Source of the DNA: Bacteroidales bacterium UBA1628
Lineage (GTDB): Bacteria; Bacteroidota; Bacteroidia; Bacteroidales; UBA932
Assembly: GCA_002321335.1 (NCBI GenBank)
Contig: DCMG01000042.1
Span: 2,134-7,150 of the forward strand
DNA length: 5,017 nucleotides
Reading direction: 5' to 3'
Made by a program: the position numbers and the translations under genes. This document shows, piece after piece, positions 1-5,017 of this stretch. How positions within the stretch are numbered: the stretch's first letter is position 1; each line of letters opens with the position of its first letter. Below the pieces are notes generated by a model. It did no database searches, was not told the origin of the DNA, and saw only the letters and a program-made list of their open reading frames with translations.

Positions 1-1085
1 ACTAGATAAGTTCTGTAGAACTGTTCGATTTTATCAAATGGTATCACATTCACCTTGTCATACAGGTCACAATGGCTGGCACCAGGCACGATGTAGAGTT
101 GCTTGTTGTCGCCTTTCAAGAGTTTGAAGGCATCCTCACCCATATAACGTGAGTGTGCTTTCTCACCATGAACGATGAATACTGCATTTTGGATTTCGCC
201 GGCATATTGCAATATCTGAGAATTCATGAATCCCAGATTGGAAGTCAAGTTCCACCCCTGTCCTGAATTGATGGAACGTTCGTGATAACCACGCTTTGTT
301 TTGTAATAATCGTAGTAATCTTTCATAAACTGTGGAGCGTCGGCTGCTGGTTTCGGATTCATGACCGAACGCTTGTACGAACCATTGCGGTAATCCTCCG
401 TACGCTGCTTGCTCAACTCTACACGCATCTGATAACGTTGCTCTGCCGTGCCCTTGTCAAAGTATCCATTGGTATTGACGCGAGTCATATTATACATGGT
501 GGAGGCAACTGTAGCCTTGATTCGAGGGTCGTTGGCGGCAGCATTGATGGCAAGACCGCCCCAACCGCAGATGCCCAGGATTCCGATGCGGTCGGCATCG
601 ACAAGTTCGTTGGTGGAGAGATAATCCACTGCGGCACTGAAATCCTCTGTGTTCAAGTCGGGCGATGCCACATTGCGAGGTATGCCACCGCTTTCACCTG
701 TAAACGAAGGGTCGAAGGCGATAGTAAGGAAACCTCTCTCGGCAAGTGTTTGGGCGTAAAGCCCTGAGGCTTGTTCCTTCACCGCACCGAAAGGACCGCT
801 CACCGCAATGGCAGGCAGCTTGCCTGACGCATTTCTTGTGGAAGTGGTATTCTTCGGGATATACATGTCAGCGGCAAGTGTGATGCCAAAGCGATTGTGG
901 AAGGTAACCTTCTTGTGGCTCACCTTATCACTTTTTGGAAATGTTTTGTCCCACTCATTGGTTAAATTCAATTTCTGTTCCTGTACTACAGGAGCATTGT
1001 ACACTGCGTTGCCTTTTGCATTTTGGGAAAAGCTGTTGGTTGCAACAACCAACAAGCCCACGAAAAATAATAATCTTGTTTTCAT
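1..1085 (-). CDS. Secreted alpha/beta hydrolase with Cys nucleophile, 3' end cut by window
   Basis: I translated this frame by hand: 361 codons run from ATG at 1085 to the window edge without a stop. Only the C-terminal tail should be missing. The N-terminus looks like a type I signal peptide (K2, R4, hydrophobic 5-15, possible cleavage after S20), so the enzyme probably acts in the periplasm. Hydrolase-fold landmarks, in order: SGPFG at 96-100, FDPSFTGESGG at 124-134, nucleophile elbow GICGWGG at 171-177 with Cys173, HGEKAHSRY at 306-314, and GASHCDLYD near 335-343 with His338 as the likely catalytic histidine. The acid is not certain; E308 is one candidate. The fold resembles the dienelactone hydrolase/YcjY-like group, in which Cys can replace Ser. 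The substrate cannot be told from sequence; esters, lactones or acetylated sugars are all possible. AAGG directly abuts the ATG, too close to be a normal ribosome site. No other in-frame ATG lies near, so the start is firm. Confidence 0.9.
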   Translation of the reverse strand, partial: MKTRLLFFVGLLVVATNSFSQNAKGNAVYNAPVVQEQKLNLTNEWDKTFPKSDKVSHKKVTFHNRFGITLAADMYIPKNTTSTRNASGKLPAIAVSGPFGAVKEQASGLYAQTLAERGFLTIAFDPSFTGESGGIPRNVASPDLNTEDFSAAVDYLSTNELVDADRIGILGICGWGGLAINAAANDPRIKATVASTMYNMTRVNTNGYFDKGTAEQRYQMRVELSKQRTEDYRNGSYKRSVMNPKPAADAPQFMKDYYDYYKTKRGYHERSINSGQGWNLTSNLGFMNSQILQYAGEIQNAVFIVHGEKAHSRYMGEDAFKLLKGDNKQLYIVPGASHCDLYDKVNVIPFDKIEQFYRTYL

Positions 1086-1123
1086 CCTTATAGCGTTTTA
1101 TAATGTATTAATATTTTGCGCTG

Positions 1124-1131
1124 CAAAATTA
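1124..1131 (-). promoter_or_regulatory. Candidate Bacteroidetes -7 box for the hydrolase gene
   Basis: On the minus strand this reads TAATTTTG, an exact match to the Bacteroidetes -7 pattern TAnnTTTG, and it lies 38 bases upstream of the hydrolase ATG. I found no good TTTG at the expected 19-21 bases further upstream; the nearest TTTG is only 12 bases away. The call rests on one box in AT-rich DNA, so it is tentative. Confidence 0.4.
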
Positions 1132-1195
1132 CAAGCAATATTCCAAAGTATTGGTGGATTATTTACGAAAGAAATTACCAAGATTACGGATTAAC

Positions 1196-1209
1196 CTTGT
1201 TCTAACAAG
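1196..1209. repeat. Short dyad upstream of the hydrolase promoter
   Basis: CTTGTT and AACAAG form a perfect 6-bp inverted repeat around a CT centre. It lies about 65 bases upstream of the candidate -7 box, where an activator could bind. On the plus strand it is followed by TTTTT, but no plus-strand gene precedes it, so a terminator role is unlikely. In AT-rich DNA a dyad this short can arise by chance. Confidence 0.4.
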
Positions 1210-1264
1210 TTTTTGTCTGTCAAGAAATCCAACAGCCCAACAGTCAAGACCCGAAATACATCAT

Positions 1265-1323
1265 AATAACATTGACCGGAAATGCATACAATGATATTGG
1301 CCGGAAATGCGTACAATGTTATT
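1265..1323. repeat. 10-bp inverted repeat framing the tandem repeats
   Basis: AATAACATTG (1265-1274) and CAATGTTATT (1314-1323) are perfect reverse complements separated by 39 bases, and they enclose nearly all of the two 25-bp units. A smaller dyad, CAAT-GAT-ATTG (1289-1299), sits at the unit junction. The nested symmetry suggests a protein-binding site cluster or an element end rather than a simple hairpin. Confidence 0.6.
1271..1320. repeat. Two tandem 25-bp direct repeats
   Basis: Unit 1 (1271-1295) and unit 2 (1296-1320) abut with no gap and match at 22 of 25 positions, differing at unit positions 5, 16 and 24. The core is CCGGAAATGC (1276-1285 and 1301-1310). Each unit starts with ATTG and carries CAAT at its positions 19-22, so each has weak dyad symmetry. 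A decayed copy may lie just upstream: GACCCGAAATACAT at 1248-1261 matches 12 of 14 bases of GACCGGAAATGCAT in unit 1. The period is about 25 bases and there are no spacers. The arrangement recalls multiple transposase-binding sites at the ends of some insertion sequences (IS21 type), or tandem operator sites. Neither is proven. Confidence 0.8.
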
Positions 1324-1336
1324 TACCAGTAGCACG

Positions 1337-1373
1337 AAAAAAAGAGGACGGCCAAGACTTTGGTCGCCCTCTT
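1337..1373 (-). terminator. Rho-independent terminator of the ferredoxin gene
   Basis: On the minus strand a 14-position stem (arms 1360-1373 and 1342-1355) closes a 4-base loop (1356-1359). It has 12 Watson-Crick pairs, one G-T pair and one A-C mismatch. A run of T follows (A at 1337-1343 on the plus strand). It lies about 20 bases after the ferredoxin stop. The T run is on the minus-strand side only, so it terminates minus-strand transcripts. Confidence 0.88.
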
Positions 1374-1394
1374 CTGAAATCTTGCGATGCCTGA

Positions 1395-1568
1395 TTACTC
1401 AGCCGGGTGGATGGCGCCCATCGGGCAGGCGTCAGCGCAGGTGCCGCAGTCGATGCAGGCGTTAGGGTCGATGGTGTAAACGTCACCCTCGTGGATAGCG
1501 CCCTGAGGGCACTCGCCTGCGCATGTGCCGCAAGCTACGCAATCAGTTTCTGAAATCTTGTAAGCCAT
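1395..1568 (-). CDS. 2[4Fe-4S] ferredoxin, 57 aa
   Basis: This small gene encodes a soluble cytoplasmic low-potential electron carrier of the clostridial-type bacterial ferredoxins. It starts MAYKISETDC and ends GAIHPAE. Two complete cluster motifs are visible: CxxCxxCxxxCP with C10, C13, C16 and C20, and again with C38, C41, C44 and C48. By family knowledge, the first three Cys of each motif plus the last of the other motif bind each cubane. Typical partners are pyruvate:ferredoxin oxidoreductase, hydrogenases and related anaerobic enzymes; none is encoded nearby. The length is normal for the family. Codons mostly end in C or G, consistent with high expression. It has its own promoter (1628-1658) and terminator (1337-1373), so it is probably mainly monocistronic. 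No Shine-Dalgarno is seen; the bases before the ATG are AT-rich, as is usual in Bacteroidetes. Confidence 0.97.
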   Translation of the reverse strand: MAYKISETDCVACGTCAGECPQGAIHEGDVYTIDPNACIDCGTCADACPMGAIHPAE

Positions 1569-1627
1569 AATTCAAATAATAAAATTGTTGTCTTTTTGCC
1601 TGTCTCCGGAAATCTGGAAACATTATG

Positions 1628-1658
1628 CAAATATAAACCATAAAATCACAATATCAAA
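1628..1658 (-). promoter_or_regulatory. Bacteroidetes-type promoter of the ferredoxin gene
   Basis: On the minus strand TTTG (1658-1655) is followed after exactly 19 bases by TATATTTG (1635-1628), a full match to TTTG-N19-21-TAnnTTTG. Transcription should start near 1621, giving a leader of about 50 bases. The -33 box lies inside the last codons of the upstream membrane-protein gene. No terminator is visible between that gene and the ferredoxin, so some read-through is also possible. Confidence 0.78.
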
Positions 1659-2704
1659 CCCCATACCACAAAAACGATGAGGGCGATCCCGACTTTTATG
1701 GCCTTTGCCTTCAGGAAGGAGGACTTGCTGTCTGCAAGAAGCGGAAGCGAGGCGTGGCCGTCCTGCACGATGGAATTGGCCAGCAGGACTGGGAACGGAA
1801 TGACTCCGCTGGCGAACAAGGTCACGAAGACAAGATGCGGCCCGGACTCCGGAATCAAGCCTATCACTATGGCCAGCAGGATCATCAGTGCTATGTTGTC
1901 ACTGATCCAAGCCGAGAGGTCTATGAAATTGAAAAGAATCCCGATGGCCAGAAGAACCCCGAAAGTCCAAAGGAATATGCTCGGAAGGTGCTTGCGGACA
2001 ATGTGTTCCCAAAGATGCTCCTCAACAAAATGATCCGACGCGAAAAGCAGGGCGGCCAACACGACAATGCTCAACGCACCGAAAACCCAGAAAGTCCACT
2101 CCTCATTGAAAACGCCAAGTAGCTCCGATTCTGCCTCTTCCTCAAGCAGTCCAAGCAAAAGGGCGGCTATGAATATCACGACACCGGCAAACAGGAATAT
2201 TCTTGTTCTGCCAAAATGTCTACCCTCCTTGTGATGATGCCCGTCCTGATGCTCGCATCCGTCACCGTGAAGCTCAAAGGAATCCTCAAGGCGGGTCGGC
2301 AGCGGCTTACCTTTAGAGTAAAACCTGTCGATCAGCAGACCGGTCACGACGGCAAGAACGAAAAGGATCAGGAAAAGGAAAGCGGCCTTTCCGGGGAACA
2401 TCGCCAGCATCATGAAGGACTCATCCCCAGTCGTGGCGATCATCATGGCCACCAGAGCACCGAAACTCAGCATGCGGTGCGTGTAAAGCGACACGGCGGC
2501 GAAACCTCCGACGCATCCGGGCACGGAACCGAGCAAGGCGGAGACGAGGACCTGGGCGAAGCCCGACTTCTTGAGGGATCTGAATATCCTGCCGTCAGAC
2601 TCCACGTTGAACGACTCGATGATCATCATCATGACGACAACCAAGCCGGAAATCAACACCGAGCCCCTCAAGGCGTCAAGTAAAACGGAAACAATCATGG
2701 TCAT
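1646..2704 (-). CDS. Putative heavy-metal/manganese exporter, ArsP_2-like, 352 aa
   Basis: This is a polytopic inner-membrane protein whose layout and motifs fit the family described as putative 10-TM heavy-metal exporters, often named putative manganese transporters. The family call is from recalled motifs, not a search. Hydrophobic segments lie near residues 4-30, 49-73, 79-102, 107-126, 167-187, 204-222, 243-262, 269-285, 289-309 and 333-352. Polar, Gly/Pro-rich motifs within membrane stretches look like a duplicated core: GSVPGCVGGF (59-68) and ATTGDES (90-96) in the first half, GLIPESGPH (282-290) and NSIVQDGHASLP (310-321) in the second. A loop at 146-163 is rich in His (seven) plus one Cys, likely a metal-binding segment. 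The frame is open back to 2785, but I chose ATG at 2704: it overlaps the upstream stop as ATGA, and the protein then starts just before the first membrane helix. ATG at 2698 is an alternative. Expression is probably coupled to the DUF1573 gene. Metal identity is unproven. Confidence 0.82.
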   Translation of the reverse strand: MTMIVSVLLDALRGSVLISGLVVVMMMIIESFNVESDGRIFRSLKKSGFAQVLVSALLGSVPGCVGGFAAVSLYTHRMLSFGALVAMMIATTGDESFMMLAMFPGKAAFLFLILFVLAVVTGLLIDRFYSKGKPLPTRLEDSFELHGDGCEHQDGHHHKEGRHFGRTRIFLFAGVVIFIAALLLGLLEEEAESELLGVFNEEWTFWVFGALSIVVLAALLFASDHFVEEHLWEHIVRKHLPSIFLWTFGVLLAIGILFNFIDLSAWISDNIALMILLAIVIGLIPESGPHLVFVTLFASGVIPFPVLLANSIVQDGHASLPLLADSKSSFLKAKAIKVGIALIVFVVWGLIL

Positions 2705-3900
2705 GCGGTCACCCAGCCGGTGAGATAAAGGTTGATGATAGGACGGAGAGGCGAGTTCGTGGTCAAGGTCAAGACGATCAGGCACTCCCCCGCCGGGAAT
2801 CCTTTCGTGTCGAAAGTCACTTCCAGTTCTCGTTTTCCTCCGGCTGGAACGTCAGCGAAAGCCTTGGCCTTCACGTGAGAGCTCTCGGAATCCACCTTAT
2901 ATATTCTTAAAGGTGCCTTGCCTTTGTTGGTGAACGTGAACTTGCAGTCCACATTCGTTCCGGCCTTTACCTTGCCGAAGGAGAAAGTGCTCTCGTCCGC
3001 CATCGGATTCGGGCCATCATTCCGTTCTTTTTCAGTCAGATTGGAGAAATTCTCTTTGGTGTACGTGAATATTCCTATGCGGCACTTCCCTGCCCCGAGT
3101 TCTGGATTAGGGTCCGCCACAATGGCCTCGGCTCCGGCGGCGACAGGTTCTTGTTCAGGCGATGGCGACACCACAGCCTTGTACTGACGGCCGTCTACAA
3201 GCGGCGTGGCGTAGTAGTAATTCTTTCCCCAATGCCGCCTGTCAGCGGTGACCGTGTACGAGATCTTCGCCGTGGAATTGGCGGGAACAGGGTTTGGAGA
3301 TATCTTGACCGACAATCCCTCGCTGACATCGGAAAACTTTACTGTGATAGGCTGTTTCCCAAGATTGGCCACTGTCACGGTCCCGCTCTTCTGCTGCCCC
3401 TGGGAAAGGTGGCCTCCTTTGATGTTCACCTTCTTGAAGGCCAGATTGCCGAAGCGGATCGGATAAAGTTCCCTCAAGGACAGCTGCTTGTCGTGGCTCA
3501 CGCCCCTAAGTCTCAGAATGACTGGCTGCTTCAAGCCCGAGAAATATGCCGTTAGCGACTTATCGAACGGATAGCCTCCCTTCTCGTCATTCTTAAAGGT
3601 AGCCTTGATGGTTCCGGTCTCACCAGGATTTATCGGTTTCCTGGTCCATTCGACATTGGTGCAGCCGCAGGAGGACACGACATTGTAGATCAGCAACGGC
3701 TTGTCACCTACGTTCTTGGCCGTGAATATGGCTGTGACCGGCCCGTCCGACACGAGGATGTCCCCGAAATCGTGCACGGTCTTGTCCAGCTGGACGACCC
3801 CGCCGAATGTGTTGTCCTTGCCGGAGCCCTGGGCGGCAGCCAGGCCGCTTGCGGACACAAGCAGAAGCAGCGCGGCGGCAATATGTTTGAATATATTCAT
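2701..3900 (-). CDS. Exported DUF1573-domain protein, 399 aa
   Basis: The protein begins with a clear signal peptide (K5, hydrophobic 7-22, likely cleavage after AAA at 21-23) and no lipobox Cys, so it should be released to the periplasm or beyond. Residues about 35-134 form a typical DUF1573 domain: HDFGDI (43-48), KNVGDKPLLIYNV (62-74), SCGCT (77-81), and INPGETGTIKATF (90-102). A second beta-rich repeat at about 145-245 is diverged (ANLGKQPITV at 178-187, PVPANSTAKI at 204-213). After a Pro/Ala/Glu-rich linker (about 246-300), a third repeat at about 304-397 has FSFGKV, NKGKAPLRIYKV and PAGGKRELEVTF, but SESSH in place of SCGCT. The domains are Ig-like folds of unknown biochemical role. 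The gene leads a two-gene operon with the membrane exporter, sharing an ATGA stop/start overlap. A role in presenting or sensing the exported metal, or in envelope assembly, is inference only. No Shine-Dalgarno is seen at the start. Confidence 0.93.
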   Translation of the reverse strand: MNIFKHIAAALLLLVSASGLAAAQGSGKDNTFGGVVQLDKTVHDFGDILVSDGPVTAIFTAKNVGDKPLLIYNVVSSCGCTNVEWTRKPINPGETGTIKATFKNDEKGGYPFDKSLTAYFSGLKQPVILRLRGVSHDKQLSLRELYPIRFGNLAFKKVNIKGGHLSQGQQKSGTVTVANLGKQPITVKFSDVSEGLSVKISPNPVPANSTAKISYTVTADRRHWGKNYYYATPLVDGRQYKAVVSPSPEQEPVAAGAEAIVADPNPELGAGKCRIGIFTYTKENFSNLTEKERNDGPNPMADESTFSFGKVKAGTNVDCKFTFTNKGKAPLRIYKVDSESSHVKAKAFADVPAGGKRELEVTFDTKGFPAGECLIVLTLTTNSPLRPIINLYLTGWVTA

Positions 3901-3932
3901 AAACAGCGTAATTTATGGATTTGTTTGAAGAG

Positions 3933-3947
3933 CCTTTGACTCAAAGG
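3933..3947. promoter_or_regulatory. 15-bp perfect dyad in the DUF1573 gene leader
   Basis: CCTTTGA and TCAAAGG are perfect 7-bp arms around a single central base (3940). The site lies between the predicted transcription start (about 3986) and the ATG at 3900, where a dimeric repressor could block the operon. As RNA it could also form a hairpin of 5-6 bp, with no T run after it. The regulator is unknown. Confidence 0.55.
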
Positions 3948-3961
3948 ACATTTCAGACAAA

Positions 3962-3974
3962 CATTCAATGAATG
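3962..3974. promoter_or_regulatory. 13-bp perfect dyad just downstream of the operon promoter
   Basis: CATTCA and TGAATG are perfect 6-bp arms around a single A (3968). The site lies about 12-25 bases downstream of the predicted start of the DUF1573-exporter transcript, a common operator position. Its arm sequence differs from the dyad at 3933-3947, so the same protein need not bind both. Confidence 0.45.
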
Positions 3975-3992
3975 CAAATTCCTTTCCATCGG

Positions 3993-4024
3993 CAAATTTA
4001 CCATATAAAAGATACTTTTTCAAA
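3993..4024 (-). promoter_or_regulatory. Bacteroidetes-type promoter of the DUF1573-exporter operon
   Basis: On the minus strand TTTG (4024-4021) is followed after 20 bases by TAAATTTG (4000-3993), a full match to TTTG-N19-21-TAnnTTTG. Transcription should start near 3986, giving a leader of about 85 bases that contains two dyads (3962-3974 and 3933-3947). Confidence 0.75.
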
Positions 4025-4048
4025 TCCCGTCTAAAATTTGTAATTTTG
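4017..4048 (+). promoter_or_regulatory. Candidate Bacteroidetes-type promoter of parE
   Basis: TAATTTTG (4041-4048) matches TAnnTTTG exactly. Twenty bases upstream is TTTT (4017-4020), three of four bases of the -33 box. The start would be near 4055, leaving a short leader of about 17 bases before the ATG at 4072. Its -33 box abuts the -33 box of the divergent promoter. Confidence 0.6.
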
Positions 4049-4071
4049 TACGATTATGCGATTTGAAAAGA

Positions 4072-5017
4072 ATGGCGAACATAGAACAGAATTACAACTA
4101 CACTGACGACAACATAAAGACCCTGGAAGGTGTCGAACACATCCGCAGGCGTCCTGGAATGTACATCGGTAGACTTGGCAACGGCTCCAACCCGGGGGAC
4201 GGCATCTATGTGCTGCTCAAGGAGATTGTGGACAACTGCATCGATGAGTTCTCCGCCGGTTTCGGCAAGCAGGTCATCATCAAGATCGAGGGCAAACAGG
4301 TCACTGTGAGGGACTTCGGTCGAGGAATCCCGCTCGGCTCAGTCATCAAGGCGACCAGCCAGCTGAACACCGGAGGAAAGTTCGACGACAAGGCCTTCAA
4401 GAAGTCCGTTGGTCTGAACGGTGTGGGTACAAAGGCGGTGAACGCTCTGTCCGAGAGGTTCTATGTGGAGTCCTTCAGAGACGGTGAGAGTTCGTGGGCA
4501 AGTTACGTGCGCGGAGAACTGGTGGACAGCGGCAGAAAGGAGAAAACCGGAGAGAAGAACGGAACGCTTGTGATCTTCACCCCGGACAGCACGATGTTCG
4601 GTAACTTCGAGTTCAACATGGACTACGTCGAGACGATGGTCAAGAACTACTCCTATCTAAAGAAAGGGCTGGCTCTTGTGCTGAACGGAACGACATACAA
4701 ATCCGAAAACGGTCTCCTTGACCTCATCAAAGACTCCATCAGCGAGACTCCTCTTTACGAGCCGATCCACCTTGTCGGAGAGGATGTCGAGGTCGTGCTG
4801 ACCCACGGCAACTCCTACGGGGAGAACATCGCCTCGTTCGTCAACGGGCAGAATACCCGAGACGGAGGAACGCATCTGGCCGCTTTCAGGGAAGCTATCG
4901 CCAAGACTCTCAAGGAGTTCTATAAGAAAAACTACGCTCCGGAGGACTGCCGTCAAGGCATAATCGGAGCGATAAGCATCCAGATCCAGGAACCAAACTT
5001 CGAAGGGCAGACCAAGA
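4072..5017 (+). CDS. parE: DNA topoisomerase IV subunit B (ParE), N-terminal half, cut by window
   Basis: The frame is open from ATG at 4072 to the window end (315 codons plus one base). It encodes the GHKL ATPase and transducer region of a type IIA topoisomerase B subunit, which drives strand passage and chromosome decatenation in the cytoplasm with ParC. Visible motifs: HIRRRPGMYIG (23-33); E51 and D54-N55 of the Bergerat fold; DFGRGIP (81-87); GLNGVGTKAVNALS (114-127), the ATP lid; NTRDGGTHLAAF in the transducer domain; and QTK (313-315), whose Lys contacts the ATP gamma-phosphate, as the last three residues seen. The spacing of GMYIGRLGNGSNPGDGIYVLLKEIVDN resembles ParE of Bacteroidetes more than GyrB (which usually has HHLVYEVVDN). 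GyrB remains a minor alternative. The Toprim domain and C-terminus, roughly half of the protein, lie beyond the window. Upstream only a weak AAAAGA precedes the ATG. Confidence 0.93.
   Translation, partial: MANIEQNYNYTDDNIKTLEGVEHIRRRPGMYIGRLGNGSNPGDGIYVLLKEIVDNCIDEFSAGFGKQVIIKIEGKQVTVRDFGRGIPLGSVIKATSQLNTGGKFDDKAFKKSVGLNGVGTKAVNALSERFYVESFRDGESSWASYVRGELVDSGRKEKTGEKNGTLVIFTPDSTMFGNFEFNMDYVETMVKNYSYLKKGLALVLNGTTYKSENGLLDLIKDSISETPLYEPIHLVGEDVEVVLTHGNSYGENIASFVNGQNTRDGGTHLAAFREAIAKTLKEFYKKNYAPEDCRQGIIGAISIQIQEPNFEGQTK

Larger units (their letters stand above)
1086..1394. other. Intergenic region between hydrolase and ferredoxin genes
   Basis: This 309-base gap is AT-rich and I see no credible coding frame in it. 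From the hydrolase side it holds a candidate -7 box (1124-1131), a small dyad CTTGTT-CT-AACAAG (1196-1209), the imperfect repeat CCAACAG twice at an 8-base step (1229-1243), the 25-bp tandem repeat (1271-1320), and the ferredoxin terminator (1337-1373). Both flanking genes are on the minus strand, so this region is downstream of the ferredoxin and upstream of the hydrolase. Confidence 0.8.

Noticed and set aside
282..767. Plus-strand frame opposite the hydrolase gene
   Set aside because: The minus-strand frame carries a signal peptide and all hydrolase motifs without interruption; this frame is its shadow.
808..1194. Plus-strand frame of 128 codons with hydrophobic stretches, running into the gap
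   Set aside because: Its first two thirds are antisense to the hydrolase N-terminus, and the rest covers the AT-rich promoter region. It shows no family motif and no promoter.
1196..1215. Plus-strand terminator (dyad followed by TTTTT)
   Set aside because: The stem is only 5-6 AT-rich pairs and no plus-strand gene ends upstream of it.
1271..1320. CRISPR array
   Set aside because: The two units abut with no spacers, and no cas gene is present.
2216..2683. Long plus-strand frame rich in His and Asp opposite the exporter gene
   Set aside because: It is antisense to a gene with clear membrane segments and family motifs. Its His/Asp/Gln-rich composition is what results from reading the complement of codons for hydrophobic residues. 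No start signal or homology is apparent.
2705..2785. Upstream extension of the exporter by 27 residues to ATG at 2785
   Set aside because: The extension overlaps the DUF1573 coding end by more than 80 bases and is a polar, His-rich segment unlike a membrane protein N-terminus. The ATGA overlap at 2704 is the better start.
4206..4400. Minus-strand frames within parE (also 4657-4956)
   Set aside because: They are antisense to an uninterrupted ParE frame with all ATPase motifs.

Overview
The window reads as chromosomal DNA of a Bacteroidetes bacterium, probably order Bacteroidales. Three things support this. At least three promoters fit the Bacteroidetes pattern TTTG-N19-21-TAnnTTTG, and start codons lack clear Shine-Dalgarno sequences. 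The short 2[4Fe-4S] ferredoxin and the topoisomerase IV B subunit are of the types seen in that group. A DUF1573 protein, a family expanded in Bacteroidetes, is also present. No rRNA, tRNA, CRISPR array or intact mobile element was found.

Layout: four genes lie on the minus strand and one on the plus strand. Positions 1-1085 (minus, 3' end cut by the window edge) encode a secreted alpha/beta hydrolase with a cysteine in the nucleophile elbow. The 309-base gap 1086-1394 holds a candidate promoter for that hydrolase, a 25-bp tandem repeat framed by a 10-bp inverted repeat, and a strong rho-independent terminator for the next gene. Positions 1395-1568 (minus) encode a 57-residue 2[4Fe-4S] ferredoxin, absent from a simple long-ORF view, with a near-consensus promoter overlapping the end of the preceding gene. 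Positions 1646-2704 (minus) encode a polytopic membrane protein of the putative heavy-metal/manganese exporter family (ArsP_2-like) with a His-rich loop. Its start overlaps the stop of the 2701-3900 gene (minus), a secreted protein with DUF1573-type beta-sandwich domains. These two form one operon. From 4072 to the window end, the plus strand encodes the N-terminal half of ParE, cut just after the QTK motif of the ATPase region.

The 171-bp gap between the DUF1573 gene and parE is a compact divergent control region. It has back-to-back promoters with abutting -33 boxes, and two perfect odd-length dyads in the DUF1573 leader. The exporter and its exported partner probably act together at the cell envelope; the ferredoxin, hydrolase and parE look functionally unrelated to them. 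I see no convincing wholly new system. The points most worth a second look are the DUF1573/exporter operon with its leader dyads and the unexplained repeat cluster at 1265-1323.
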